Below are positions 38,374-48,071 of a stretch of 64,000 nucleotides of DNA, in pieces; the stretch's first letter is position 1, and the number at the start of each line of letters is the position of its first letter. The notes beneath the pieces are model-generated. The model was not told where the DNA came from, did no database searches, and saw nothing but the letters and a program-made list of their open reading frames with translations. The stretch lies in contig NZ_CP028908.1 of NCBI RefSeq assembly GCF_024181725.1, positions 5,135,501 to 5,199,500 on the forward strand, given 5' to 3'. A program made the translations under genes and the position numbers. This DNA comes from Bradyrhizobium sp. WD16 (GTDB lineage: Bacteria > Pseudomonadota > Alphaproteobacteria > Rhizobiales > Xanthobacteraceae).

Positions 38374-39447
38374 CTAATCGTTGGCGCCGTGGATCGCCGC
38401 GATCACGGCGTCGGTGACTTCGATCGTCGTGGCGCGGCCACCGACGTCGGGCGTGAGAATGCCCTTGGCGCAGACCGCCTCGACCGCCTTCATCAGCCGC
38501 GCCGCGGCAGTCGCCTCGCCGAGATGCTCGATCATCTGCGCCGCCGTCCAGAAGCTCGCCACCGGATTGGCGATGCCCTTGCCGGTGATGTCGAAGGCCG
38601 AACCGTGGATCGGTTCGAACATCGACGGAAAACGCCGTTCCGGGTCGATGTTGGCCGTGGGCGCCACCCCCAATGATCCCGCCAGCGCGCCGGCGAGATC
38701 CGACAGGATATCGGCGTGCAGATTGCTGGCGACAATGGTGTCGAGGCTCTTGGGGTTGAGCGTCATCCGCACGGTCATGGCATCGACCAGCATCTTGTCC
38801 CAGGTGACGTCCGCGAACTCCTTCGCCACCTCGGCGGCGATCTCGTCCCACATCACCATGGCGTGGCGCTGGGCGTTCGACTTGGTCACCACGGTGAGCA
38901 GCTTGCGCGGCCGCGAGCGCGCCAGCGCGAAGGCATAGCGCATGATCCGCGTGACGCCGACCCGGGTGAAGACCGAGACCTCCATGCCGACTTCCTCGGG
39001 CAGGCCGCGATGAGCCCGGCCGCCGACGCCGGAATATTCGCCTTCGGAATTCTCGCGCACGATCACCCAGTCGAGATCGCCCGGACCGACATTGCGCAAC
39101 GGCGAGGAGATGCCCGGCAGGATCCGGGTCGGCCGCACATTGGCGTATTGGTCGAAGCCCTGGCAGATCGGCAGGCGCAGGCCCCACAGCGTGATGTGAT
39201 CGGGCACGTCCGGCGCGCCCACCGCGCCGAAATAGATGGCGTCGAACGCCTTGAGGGTGTCCGTGCCGTCGGCGGGCATCATCACGCAGTGCTTCCTGTA
39301 GTAGTCGGAGCCCCAATCGAAAGTGGTGAAGCTGAACTTGACGTCGCCCTGCCGCGCGGCCAGCGCCTCGAGCACGCGCACGCCGGCGCCGATGACCTCG
39401 GGGCCGATGCCGTCGGCGGGAATGGTGGCGATCCGGTATTCGCGCAT
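38374..39447 (-). CDS. tartrate dehydrogenase-like beta-decarboxylating dehydrogenase
   Basis: This 357-aa member of the isocitrate/isopropylmalate/tartrate dehydrogenase family has YRIATIPADGIGPEVI, the substrate helix LPICQGFDQYANVRPTRIL, VIVRENSEGEYSGVGGRAH, the Lys/Asp active-site stretch KSNAQRHAM and DILSDLAGALAGSLGVAPTANI, and the NAD loop EPIHGSAFDITGKGIANP. The combination fits tartrate/malate dehydrogenase (ttuC/yeaU) better than LeuB. It oxidises tartrate or D-malate with NAD. It stands alone. Confidence 0.88.
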   Translation of the reverse strand: MREYRIATIPADGIGPEVIGAGVRVLEALAARQGDVKFSFTTFDWGSDYYRKHCVMMPADGTDTLKAFDAIYFGAVGAPDVPDHITLWGLRLPICQGFDQYANVRPTRILPGISSPLRNVGPGDLDWVIVRENSEGEYSGVGGRAHRGLPEEVGMEVSVFTRVGVTRIMRYAFALARSRPRKLLTVVTKSNAQRHAMVMWDEIAAEVAKEFADVTWDKMLVDAMTVRMTLNPKSLDTIVASNLHADILSDLAGALAGSLGVAPTANIDPERRFPSMFEPIHGSAFDITGKGIANPVASFWTAAQMIEHLGEATAAARLMKAVEAVCAKGILTPDVGGRATTIEVTDAVIAAIHGAND

Positions 39448-39530
39448 CGAGGAACTCCGTCAGTGCGGTGCTACGGCGCGCCGCATGGCCGGCGCGCCAT
39501 GGGGCTGCTACAATCATCCGCGGCACGACG

Positions 39531-39696
39531 CTAGTGTCCCGTCTCCGAATTACCGCTTCGTTTGCCTCACCCTCGCACGGACATTCGGAGACATCGGGAC
39601 ACTAGCAAAATCAAAAAGCTAGTGTGGCTTATGTCTCGCAATTGCCTACAGGGGCTTGCCGCAAAGGGCATAGGCAATTGCGAGACGCCACACTAG
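39531..39696. mobile_element. CTAG double-hairpin element, type AB, copy 1
   Basis: Two adjacent imperfect palindromes, each bounded by CTAG. Hairpin A is 39531-39605 (outer stem CTAGTGTCC.. / ..GGACACTAG). After a 13-base spacer comes hairpin B at 39619-39696 (CTAGTGTGGC.. / ..GCCACACTAG, inner arms carrying CAATTGCCTA). There is no coding capacity. Copies occur near 40.5, 49.2 and 52.1 kb (two there). It lies between the tartrate-dehydrogenase-like and DUF2867 genes. Confidence 0.85.
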
Positions 39697-39747
39697 CACA
39701 GAATCCGGATTCACCCCGCGCCACCGCTGCGCCAATGTGAGGCGACG

Positions 39748-40260
39748 ATGCCCGCATCCGTCCCGATCACCACGACCGAGATGCCCGAGGGCAGCGCCCT
39801 CGCCGCGTTCGCGGCCGGGGCCGACTTCCGGGATTCCTATGCGGCGCCGCTTCACGAGAGCGATCTGTCACCAGTCGGCCTCGCCCTGCGGCTGATGAGC
39901 TCGAGCCCGAACTGGGTATCTCGCCTGATGGACCTGCGCAACGCGCTGGTGCGGCCGTTCGGGATCAAGGACACCGGGCGCCTGAGCGCGCGGACCGACC
40001 GGCCGGCGGACGCTTACAAGATCGGCGACCAGCTCGGCATCTTCAGAATCTTCGACATCGGCGCACGCGAGATCGTGCTCGGGATCGATGACCGCCATCT
40101 CGACGTCCGCGTCTCGGTGATGACGGCGAGCGGCCCGGCGCGCTACATCGTGACCACGACCGTGACGATCCACAACCTGCTCGGCCGGCTCTATATGGTA
40201 CCGGTCGGGCGTATTCATCCCTTCGTGGTTCGTGCCCAGATGCGCCGGGCGCGGTTGTGA
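39748..40260 (+). CDS. DUF2867 domain-containing protein
   Basis: This 170-aa protein matches DUF2867: DFRDSYAAPLHE, then WVSRLMDLRNALVRPFGIKDTG, GDQLGIFRIFDIGAREIVLGIDDRHLDVRVSVM and TVTIHNLLGRLYMVPVGRIHPFVVRAQM. This fold is SRPBCC-like in appearance; the function is unknown. The protein is probably cytoplasmic and full length. It converges on the broken dehydrogenase gene that follows 6 bp later on the other strand. Confidence 0.8.
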   Translation: MPASVPITTTEMPEGSALAAFAAGADFRDSYAAPLHESDLSPVGLALRLMSSSPNWVSRLMDLRNALVRPFGIKDTGRLSARTDRPADAYKIGDQLGIFRIFDIGAREIVLGIDDRHLDVRVSVMTASGPARYIVTTTVTIHNLLGRLYMVPVGRIHPFVVRAQMRRARL

Positions 40261-40266
40261 CGGCCG

Positions 40267-41273
40267 CTACGATGCCAGGAACGCGTCGATCTGGCCGGTG
40301 AGCATCCGCTCGCCGGCCAGATCGGCTGCGATGCGTGCGTAGAGATCGGCCGCGCCTTCGAACATCTCCGATTCCGGAAAATCCCGGCCGATGAATTCGG
40401 CGATGGCGTGCATCTCCTCGACCCAGCGATAGGCCTTGGGATACATGTCGGGCAGCGTCCGTTCGAACCGCGCGAGTGTCCTGTCTCCGAATTACCGCTC
40501 CATTTGCCTCACCCTCGCACGGTAATTCGGAGACATAAGGACACTAGCAAAATCAAAGTGCTAGTGTGGCTTATGTCTCGCAATTGCCTACGAGAGGCTT
40601 GCCGCAAAGGCGGTAGGCAATTGCGAGACGCCACACTAGAAGTTGCGGCTGGCTGGCGGCGAGCTCGGCCCTCAAGGCCGGCCCCGCCCCCGCCCGCTCC
40701 GCCGCCAGCACCATGGTGGCGGCGATCGCCACCAGCCCCTTGGTGATGCCGGCGTAGGACAGCTTGAGCGCCGAGGCCGCGCCGACCGGCCCGTCGATGA
40801 CGCGGACGTCGAGCCCATGGCGGCCGAGCACGGCGACCTCGGCGGCCGCTTCCCCCCGCCATGTAAAAGGTCGGGCCCGCGCCGTCCGGTCGCGGCGGCG
40901 CGCCGATGATGGCGCCGTCGACCACGCGCGTGCCGGTCGGGGCGAGACGATCGGCGATGCGGATCATGGTCGCTACGCTCACAGCGTTGCAGTCGACGAA
41001 CACCGGCTTGCGGCTCGCACGCGCCAGCGGCGCGGCGAAGCGCTCGGCGAGCGCGACGGCCTCCGCCGGCGGCACGATGGAGAGAAACAGGCTCGCCTCC
41101 TCGACCAGGGACTGATCGTCGACGTGGCGCATGCCGGCGGCCTGTGCCCGGGTCCGGCTCGCCGCGCCCCGCCCTTCGAGCGAGGTCAGCACGGTAGCGC
41201 CGTTCCTTGTCAGGCGCTCGGCCACGGCGCTCCCCATCGCGCCTGCGGCAATGACGGCGATCGTAAGGGCCAT
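40267..41273 (-). pseudogene. 6PGDH-type NAD-binding / DUF1932 dehydrogenase, frameshifted and interrupted
   Basis: The N-terminal part (41273 to about 40857) reads IAVIAAGAMGSAVAERLTRN, the Rossmann motif of 3-hydroxyisobutyrate/6-phosphogluconate-type dehydrogenases, up to GPTFYMAGG. A C6 run at 40852-40857 then shifts the frame; with five C the protein continues EAAAEVAVLGRHGLDVRVIDG, ASALKLSYAGITKGL, to SQPQL. There the AB element (40473-40639) is inserted, and the C-terminal DUF1932-like part continues beyond it: RFERTLPDMYPKAYRW to a TAG at 40267. Removing the element down to one CTAG reads SQPQL-LA-RFERTL in frame. Two independent lesions make loss of function very likely. Confidence 0.85.
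40473..40639. mobile_element. CTAG double-hairpin element, type AB, copy 2 (inside a gene)
   Basis: Hairpin A runs from 40473 to 40547, with its left CTAG changed to CGAG; a 13-base spacer precedes hairpin B at 40561-40639. It splits the DUF1932-type dehydrogenase gene, which identifies it as an insertion rather than a native intergenic structure. Net insertion is 163 bases once one CTAG is kept. Confidence 0.85.
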
Positions 41274-41396
41274 CGGTCAATCCCTCGGTGGACGCTCGGC
41301 GGCATCATCCACCACCGCATGCAGTCTTCGCCAGCGCCAAGATCGCAAGGCAGATCATCGCTCTGCCCCCCTCATCGCTCCGCACGGGGCGCGAGA

Positions 41397-41870
41397 TCAC
41401 GCGACGATCGCCGCCGTCTTCGCCTCCGCGGCGCGCACCAGGTCCGCGGGGGTGAGCCTGATCTGCAGCCCGCGCTGGCCGCCATTGACGTAGACATAGG
41501 GCTCGCCGAGCGCGCTGTCGTCGACGATGGTCGGCAGCCGCCGCTTCTGGCCGAACGGGCTGACGCCGCCGACCTTGTAGCCGGTGAGGCGCTCGGCATC
41601 GCCCACCGGCATCATCGCCGCGCTCTTGCCGCCGAAGGCGCCGGCGACCTTCTTCATGCTGGCTTCCCTGTCGGAGGCCAGCACGATGCACGCCGGCTTG
41701 CCGTCGACCTTGACGATCAGGGTCTTGAGCACCCGCTGCGGCGCCTCGCCGAGCGCTTCCGCCGCCTGCAGCCCGACCCGCTCGGCGCCGGGATCGTAGT
41801 CATAGCCGCGCAACTCGAAGGCGATGGACTTGTCGCGCAGGAACAGCGTTGCCGGAGTCGATTGGGCCAT
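41397..41870 (-). CDS. ybaK: YbaK/EbsC-type Cys-tRNA(Pro) deacylase
   Basis: This 157-aa editing-domain protein has LLDYDPGAERVGLQAAEALG-like N-terminal architecture (here YDYDPGAERVGLQAAEALGE), QRVLKTLIVKVDGKPACIVLAS with the conserved Lys, AGAFGGKSAAMMP, ERLTGYKVGGVSPFGQK, and YVYVNGGQRGLQIRLTPADL. YbaK hydrolyses mischarged Cys-tRNA(Pro). The ATG at 41870 (MAQSTPATLFL) is preferred to 41948. The large tandem array begins about 107 bp upstream of its start. Confidence 0.92.
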   Translation of the reverse strand: MAQSTPATLFLRDKSIAFELRGYDYDPGAERVGLQAAEALGEAPQRVLKTLIVKVDGKPACIVLASDREASMKKVAGAFGGKSAAMMPVGDAERLTGYKVGGVSPFGQKRRLPTIVDDSALGEPYVYVNGGQRGLQIRLTPADLVRAAEAKTAAIVA

Positions 41871-41976
41871 GGCAGGTCTCGCCGGTGACAGCAGGACGGA
41901 AGACGATTTGCGTCCGTCCTGAATGTCATCGATGCGTCGGCCTGGCAAGTTGCCTCATGGGCCGCAAGCGTGCCCG

Positions 41977-44702
41977 CGACGCAACGCGAGCATGACGATG
42001 GAATGGGAGGGGGCACGGCGCCAATGCACACTCTGCCGTCACCGCCCGCGAAAGCGGGCGGCCCAGTACGCCGTCTGCGCGAGATGGAGGTCAGCATCGG
42101 CGGCATTCCCCGTCATGGCCGGGCTCGTCCCGGCCATCCACGCCTTGCTTGTCGGGATGCCGACAAAGTCGTGGATGCCCGCGTCAAGCGCGGGCATGAC
42201 GACGGAGTGTGTGGCGGGCACGGCGCCGATGCATCTTCTGCCGTCACCGCCCGCGAAAGCGGGCGGCCCAGTACGCCGTCTGCGCGAGATGGAGGCCAGC
42301 ATCGGCTGGCATTCCCCGTCATGGCCGGGCTCGTCCCGGCCATCCACGCCTTGCTTGTCGGGATGCCGATAAAGTCGTGGATGCCCGCGTCAAGCGCGGG
42401 CATGACGACGGAGTGTGTGGCGGGCACGGCGCCGATGCACATTCTGCCGTCACCGCCCGCGAAAGCGGACGGCCCAGTACGCCGTCTGCGCGAGATGGAG
42501 GTCAGCATCGGCGGCATTCCCCGTCATGGCCGGGCTCGTCCCGGCCATCCACGCCTTGCTTGTCGGGATGCCGACAAAGTCGTGGATGCCCGCGTCAAGC
42601 GCGGGCATGACGACGGAGTGTGTGGCGGGCACGGCGCCGATGCATCTTCTGCCGTCACCGCCCGCGAAAGCGGGCGGCCCAGTACGCCGTCTGCGCGAGA
42701 TGGAGGCCAGCATCGGCTGGCATTCCCCGTCATGGCCGGGCTCGTCCCGGCCATCCACGCCTTGCTTGTCGGGATGCCGATAAAGTCGTGGATGCCCGCG
42801 ACGCAACGCGGGCATGACGACGGAGTGTGTGGCGGGCACGGCGCCGATGCACATTCTGCCGTCACCGCCCGCGAAAGCCGGCCCAGTACGCCGTCTGCGC
42901 GAGGTGGAGGCCAGCATCGGCGCCATTCCCCGTCATGGCCGGGCTCGTCCCGGCCATCCACGCCTTGCTTGTCGGGATGCCGATAAAGTCGTGGATGCCC
43001 GCGACGCAACGCGAGCATGACGATGGAATGGGAGGGGGCACGGCGCCGATGCACACTCTGCCGAGGCCGCCCGCGAAAGCCGGCCCAGTACGCCGTCTGC
43101 GCGAGATGGAGGCCAGCATCGGCGGCATTCCCCGTCATGGCCGGGCTCGTCCCGGCCATCCACGCCTTGCTTGTCGGGATGCCGACAAAGTCGTGGATGC
43201 CCGCGTCAAGCGCGGGCATGACGACGGAGTGTGTGGCGGGCGCGGCGCCGACGCATCTTCTGCCGTCACCGCCCGCGAAAGCGGACGGCCCAGTACGCCG
43301 TCTGCGCGAGATGGAGGCCAGCATCGGCTGGCATTCCCCGTCATGGCCGGGCTCGTCCCGGCCATCCACGCCTTGCTTGTCGGGATGCCGATAAAGTCGT
43401 GGATGCCCGCGACGCAACGCGGGCATGACGACGGAGTGTGTGGCGGGCACGGCGCCGATGCACATTCCGCCGTCACCGCCCGCGAAAGCCGGCCCAGTAC
43501 GCCGTCTGCGCGAGATGGAGGCCAGCATCGGCGGCATTCCCCGTCATGGCCGGGCTCGTCCCGGCCATCCACGCCTTGCTTGTCGGGATGCCGACAAAGT
43601 CGTGGATGCCCGCGTCAAGCGCGGGCATGACGACGGAGTGTGTGGCGGGCGCGGCGCCGACGCATCTTCTGCCGTCACCGCCCGCGAAAGCGGGCGGCCC
43701 AGTACGCCGTCTGCGCGAGATGGAGGCCAGCATCGGCGGCATTCCCCGTCATGGCCGGGCTCGTCCCGGCCATCCACGCCTTGCTTGTCGGGATGCCGAT
43801 AAAGTCGTGGATGCCCGCGTCAAGCGCGGGCATGACGACGGAGTGTGTGGCGGGCGCGGCGCCGACGCATCTTCTGCCGTCACCGCCCGCGAAAGCGGGC
43901 GGCCCAGTACGCCGTCTGCGCGAGGTGGAGGCCAGCATCGGCGGCATTCCCCGTCATGGCCGGGCTCGTCCCGGCCATCCACACCTTGCTTGTCGGGATG
44001 CCGATAAAGTCGTGGATGCCCGCGTCAAGCACGGGCATGACGACGGAGTGTGTGGCGGGCACTGCACCGATGCACATTCCGCCGTCACCGCCCGCGAAAG
44101 CCGGCCCAGTACGCCGTCTGCGCGAGGTGGAGGCCAGCATCGGCGGCATTCCCCGTCATGGCCGGGCTCGTCCCGGCCATCCACGCCTTGCTTGTCGGGA
44201 TGCCGATAAAGTCGTGGATGCCCGCGTCAAGCGCGGGCATGACGACGGAGTGTGTGGCGGGCACGGCGCCGATGCACATTCTGCCGTCACCGCCCGCGAA
44301 AGCCGGCCCAGTACGCCGTCTGCGCGAGATGGAGGCCAGCATCGGCGGCATTCCCCGTCATGGCCGGGCTCGTCCCGGCCATCCACGCCTTGCTTGTCGG
44401 GATGCCGATAAAGTCGTGGATGCCCGCGTCAAGCGCGGGCATGACGACGGAGTGTGTGGCGGGCACGGCGCCGATGCACATTCTGCCGTCACCGCCCGCG
44501 AAAGCCGGCCCAGTACGCCGTCTGCGCGAGATGGAGGCCAGCATCGGCGGCATTCCCCGTCATGGCCGGGCTCGTCCCGGCCATCCACGCCTTGCTTGTC
44601 GGGATGCCGATAAAGTCGTGGATGCCCGCGTCAAGCGCGGGCATGACGACGGAGTGTGTGGCGGGCACGGCGCCGATGCATCTTCTGCCGTCACCGCCCG
44701 CG
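41977..44702. repeat. 13-unit tandem repeat (satellite), period 202-206 bp
   Basis: The landmark CGTCATGGCCGGGCTCGTCC recurs at 42111, 42317, 42522, 42728, 42931, 43133, 43339, 43542, 43747, 43952, 44154, 44356 and 44558. Each unit holds three inverted repeats: ATGGCCGGG/CCCGGCCAT, ATGCCCGCG/CGCGGGCAT, and CCGCCCGC/GCGGGCGG. The third has lost 3 bases in many units, which accounts for the shorter periods. Units 1-4 alternate between two variants (GTCAGCATCGGCGG and GCCAGCATCGGCTGG), and a GACGCAACGCG variant found at the left end recurs near 42804, 43003 and 43410, so unequal exchange has shaped the array. Open frames within it are artefacts of stop-poor composition, not genes. Confidence 0.95.
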
Positions 44703-44715
44703 ATCTCCTCGCGCG

Positions 44716-45756
44716 TCAGAACCGGATCACCACCTTGCCGAAGTGCTGGCCCGAGGCGAGATGGGCGTAGGCCGCTTCGGCTTCGTCGAAGGCGAAGCTG
44801 CGGTCGATCACCGGCTTGAGGCCGCGGCCGGCGATGAAGCTGTTCATGGCCGCGAACTGCTCGCCGGAGCCGACATTGATGCCGTCGATGCTGGCATTGA
44901 TCAGCTGCAGGCGCATCAGGTTCGATTGCGGCCCGAAGCCGGTGAAGACGCCGATCTGGGCGATATGGCCGCCGGCGCGGATGGCGCGCAGCGAGCGGTC
45001 GAAGGTGCCCGGGCCGCCAAGCTCCAGAAGGTGCGAGACGCCGAGCCCGTCGGTGAGCTTGCGGACCTCGATGTCCCAGTCCGGCGTGGTGCGGTAATTC
45101 ACCGTGGCGAAGGCGCCGAGCCGCGACGCCCGCTCGCGCTTGTCGTCCGACGACGACAGCACGATGACCCGCGCGCCCAGCGCGGTCGCGATCTGCAACC
45201 CGAATAACGCGACGCCGCCGGTGCCCTGCACCAGCACGGTATCGCCCGCCGCGACGCCGCCACGCACCACCAGCGCTTGCCAGGCGGTGAGCGCCGCGCA
45301 GGGCAAGGTCGCCGCCTCGGCGAAATCGAGCGTATCGGGGACGCGCACCAGCGAGGCTTCGGGAACGGCGATGACATCGGCGAGCACGCCGTCGCTGTTG
45401 CCGCCGCCGAGCGCCGAAGGGCCATAGGCCTCGCGATATTTGCCCGCCGTCCATAGCGGATAGAACAGCGGCGCGACCCGGTCGCCGGCGCGCCACTGCG
45501 TCACTTCGCTGCCCACGGCCACCACCTCGCCGGCACCGTCGGACAGCGGGATCAGGCCGTCACGCACCTCGCCGAGCTGGCCGCGCCGCACCATGAGGTC
45601 GCGATAATTGAGGCTGGCGGCCCTGATCCGCACCAGCACCTCTCGCCCGGCAGGGCGCGGCACCGCGTCCTCCTGCCGCGTCAGACGATGACCATGCTCG
45701 GCCGGGATCAGCCGGTAGACGCGACGCCGCTCTGGCGCAGCCACGGTTGCAGTCAC
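44716..45756 (-). CDS. zinc-type alcohol dehydrogenase-like / quinone-oxidoreductase family protein
   Basis: This 346-aa MDR-superfamily enzyme has LVRIRAASLNYRDLMVRRGQ, PLSDGAGEVVAVGSEVTQW, a cofactor-binding stretch VLVQGTGGVALFGLQIATALGARVIVLSSSD, and a C-terminal GQHFGKVVIRF. The catalytic-zinc Cys and structural-zinc Cys set are not evident, so it is probably a zinc-independent NAD(P)-dependent oxidoreductase. Its stop lies 13 bp from the tandem array. It is divergent from a TetR gene across an 84-bp space with two operator-like sites. Confidence 0.9.
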   Translation of the reverse strand: MTATVAAPERRRVYRLIPAEHGHRLTRQEDAVPRPAGREVLVRIRAASLNYRDLMVRRGQLGEVRDGLIPLSDGAGEVVAVGSEVTQWRAGDRVAPLFYPLWTAGKYREAYGPSALGGGNSDGVLADVIAVPEASLVRVPDTLDFAEAATLPCAALTAWQALVVRGGVAAGDTVLVQGTGGVALFGLQIATALGARVIVLSSSDDKRERASRLGAFATVNYRTTPDWDIEVRKLTDGLGVSHLLELGGPGTFDRSLRAIRAGGHIAQIGVFTGFGPQSNLMRLQLINASIDGINVGSGEQFAAMNSFIAGRGLKPVIDRSFAFDEAEAAYAHLASGQHFGKVVIRF

Positions 45757-45779
45757 GGGACTCTCCTCGTTGAATTACC

Positions 45780-45841
45780 TAGCGATCACTATACAAATAT
45801 GCGATTGCACGCCGGTCAAGCGCTTTTTATATTGATCGCTA
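45780..45841. promoter_or_regulatory. two TetR operator-like sites
   Basis: Two GATC-centred near-palindromes, TAGCGATCACTA (45780-45791) and TATTGATCGCTA (45830-45841), flank the centre of the divergent space. The second differs by one base from the reverse complement of the first, and it overlaps the tetR start codon. They probably bind the TetR regulator and repress both genes. Confidence 0.6.
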
Positions 45842-46467
45842 TGAAAACAGAGACCAAGCGTCCGCGCGGCCGGCCGCGCGTGCTCGACCGCGACCAGGCG
45901 CTGGAGGCGGCGCTGCAACTGTTCTGGCGCCGCGGCTACGAGGGCACGTCGGTCGCCGAATTGACCGCGGCCATGGGCGTCACCCCGCCGAGCCTCTATG
46001 CCGCGTTCGGCAGCAAGGACGCGCTCTATCGCGAGGCGCTGGACCGCTATGGCGCCTCGCATGGCGCTTTCACCAGACGCGCGCTCGCCGAGGAGCCGAC
46101 CGCGCGCGCCGCGATCGAGCGCATCCTTCGCGACGCGGTCAGCGTCTATTGCGCGGGCCCGCAACCGCGCGGCTGCATGCTGGCGACCGGCGCCCTGACC
46201 TGCTCGCCCGAACACCAGGAGGTCGCCGCCGACCTCGCCCGCCGCCGCCTCGCCGGGATCGCGGCGCTGCGCGCCCGCTTCGACCGCGCCATGGCCGAGG
46301 GCGAACTCGCGCCCGCGACGGATACCGCCGCGCTCGCCGCCTATTATGGCGCGGTGATCCAGGGGATCTCGATCCAGGCGCGTGACGGCGTGCCGCGCAA
46401 GGTGCTGCAGGCGGTGGCGCGCGCGGCGCTGGAAGGCTGGCCCGGGCCGACCGGCGCGCCGGCCTGA
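45841..46467 (+). CDS. TetR/AcrR family regulator
   Basis: This 208-aa regulator has a basic N-terminal KRPRGRPRVLDRDQALEAALQLFWRRGYEGTSV, HTH LTAAMGVTPPSLYAAFGSKDALY, and a C-terminal domain of the TetR_C type (GPQPRGCMLATGALTCSPEHQEVA). The Met at 45841 gives the usual short N terminus; the frame is open to 45688. It is divergent from the MDR oxidoreductase, its likely target. Confidence 0.92.
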   Translation: MKTETKRPRGRPRVLDRDQALEAALQLFWRRGYEGTSVAELTAAMGVTPPSLYAAFGSKDALYREALDRYGASHGAFTRRALAEEPTARAAIERILRDAVSVYCAGPQPRGCMLATGALTCSPEHQEVAADLARRRLAGIAALRARFDRAMAEGELAPATDTAALAAYYGAVIQGISIQARDGVPRKVLQAVARAALEGWPGPTGAPA

Positions 46468-46682
46468 TACTGACGAACCGATGCTCGCACCGGCAGTGCA
46501 ACTGCATTGCCCCGCAATGCCCCCGAGAGCGGGGCCGCGCCTGATTGTCGTGCCTGTCAATCTGCGATAGACACCGACGCCCCTCGCCGGAAGGGGCTGG
46601 CCTTATGTCCTCCGCCGCGGCGGATCCTGACGGTCGGGTCGTGACGTAAAAAAAATAGAGCAAAATCTGTGAAAGGGAGAGC

Positions 46683-47747
46683 ATGGCGCGCAATATTCTG
46701 ATCCTCGGAGCCTCGTACGGCTCGTTGCTGGGAACAAAGCTGCTGATGGCGGATCACAACGTGACCCTGGTCTGCCGCAAGAAGACCGCCGAACTGATCA
46801 ATCGCGACGGCACCGAAGTTCGCATCAAGCTGCGTGACGAGGCGATGCACCGGGCGGTCTTCTCGCGCGACCTGCCCGGGACCCTGGACGCGACGACGCC
46901 CGGTGACGTCGACATTTCCCGTTATGATCTGGTTGCTCTTGCCATGCAGGAGCCGCAATACACCAACCATACCGTCCGGGCGCTGATGGTCAAAATCGCC
47001 GAGGCGAGGTTGCCTTGCCTCTCGATCATGAACATGCCGCCCCTGCCCTATCTCAAACGGATCCCGGCATTGGCGGACATGGACCTCGAGGAGGCCTATA
47101 CCAATGCCCAGGTGTGGGAGCGGTTCAAGCCGGGACTGGTGACGCTCTGCTCGCCCGATCCGCAGGCCTTCCGTCCGCCGGAAGAAGCCGCGAACGTCCT
47201 GCATGTCGGCCTGCCGACGAACTTCAAGTCTGCGATCTTTGCCGATGACGAACACAACAAGCTGCTTCGGCAGCTCGAAGCGGACATCGACGCGGTGACG
47301 CTGGATGGCCGTGATGTTCCGGTGAAGCTCAAAGTGTTCGATTCGCTGTTCGTCCCGCTGGCCAAATGGTCGATGCTGCTGACCGGGAATTATCGCTGCA
47401 TCACGCCTCACGAGCCGCGCTCGATCCGCGACGCCGTGCACGGCGACCTGAAGCTCTCGCAGGCGATCTACGACCATGTCGACGCCATCGCCCGGCGCCT
47501 GGGGGCCGACCCGAAGGATCAGGTTCCTTTCGAGAAATATGCCAAGGCGGCTGAGAGCCTGCTCAAACCCTCGTCGGCGGCGCGGGCGGTGGCCGCCGGA
47601 GCGCCGTTCATCGAGCGGGTCGATCTGCTGGTGAAGCTGATCTCGCACCAGCTTGACGTGCCCAATGCCGAGATCGACCGTACCGTCGAGATCGTGGATC
47701 AGAAACTGAATGAGCGGATCGTGGTCGGCGGATCCGGCGCGTCGTGA
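46683..47747 (+). CDS. 2-dehydropantoate 2-reductase-like (ApbA/PanE family) protein
   Basis: This 354-aa protein has an N-terminal NAD(P)-binding stretch NILILGASYGSLLGTKLLMAD and the ketopantoate-reductase-like layout: an N-terminal Rossmann domain to about residue 175 and a helical C-terminal domain (SIRDAVHGDLKLSQAIYDHVDAIARRLGA). The motif GASYGSLLG departs from the usual GxGxxG of PanE, so it may be a more distant family member. A GGGAG Shine-Dalgarno precedes the ATG. The substrate is uncertain; panE function is not claimed. Confidence 0.7.
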   Translation: MARNILILGASYGSLLGTKLLMADHNVTLVCRKKTAELINRDGTEVRIKLRDEAMHRAVFSRDLPGTLDATTPGDVDISRYDLVALAMQEPQYTNHTVRALMVKIAEARLPCLSIMNMPPLPYLKRIPALADMDLEEAYTNAQVWERFKPGLVTLCSPDPQAFRPPEEAANVLHVGLPTNFKSAIFADDEHNKLLRQLEADIDAVTLDGRDVPVKLKVFDSLFVPLAKWSMLLTGNYRCITPHEPRSIRDAVHGDLKLSQAIYDHVDAIARRLGADPKDQVPFEKYAKAAESLLKPSSAARAVAAGAPFIERVDLLVKLISHQLDVPNAEIDRTVEIVDQKLNERIVVGGSGAS

Positions 47748-48071
47748 CACGCTCCGTCGCAGTTTGACCACGTGCCGCCTTCGGTCGGCTGCAGCGCGAC
47801 AGCAAATCGAATTGCCATCGCGCGGCAGCCGACCGATGGGCATGATCCGATCGAAATACGCGGTGCGCCTGGGTCTGGGCACCGGGCTGAGCGCTCCGCC
47901 TTTGGACGGCAGCCCACACGATGTACCGGCCGGGTCAGCTTCTAATGTCTCGCCCCATGTCGCCGCAGAAGCACTCTGCGATACAAGCGGCGAGCGGACG
48001 ATCCGGTTGCTTCGAGCGGTCGCTCGATCGGATCATTTTTCGCCGGACGATCATTTGCGACGCCTCGAGAG
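47748..48071. other. non-coding gap
   Basis: No supported gene lies in these 324 bases. Short frames occur but lack family features or a Shine-Dalgarno. It separates the convergent ApbA-like and PLP-enzyme genes. Confidence 0.4.

Noticed and set aside
41977-44702. CRISPR array
   Set aside because: The period is about 205 bp with no unique spacers and no cas genes; it is a satellite.
42039-44770. Many overlapping open frames on both strands within the tandem array
   Set aside because: They are the same few translations repeated (MAGLVPAIHALLVGMP and similar), follow the 202-206 bp period, change frame from unit to unit, and are artefacts of a stop-poor palindromic repeat.
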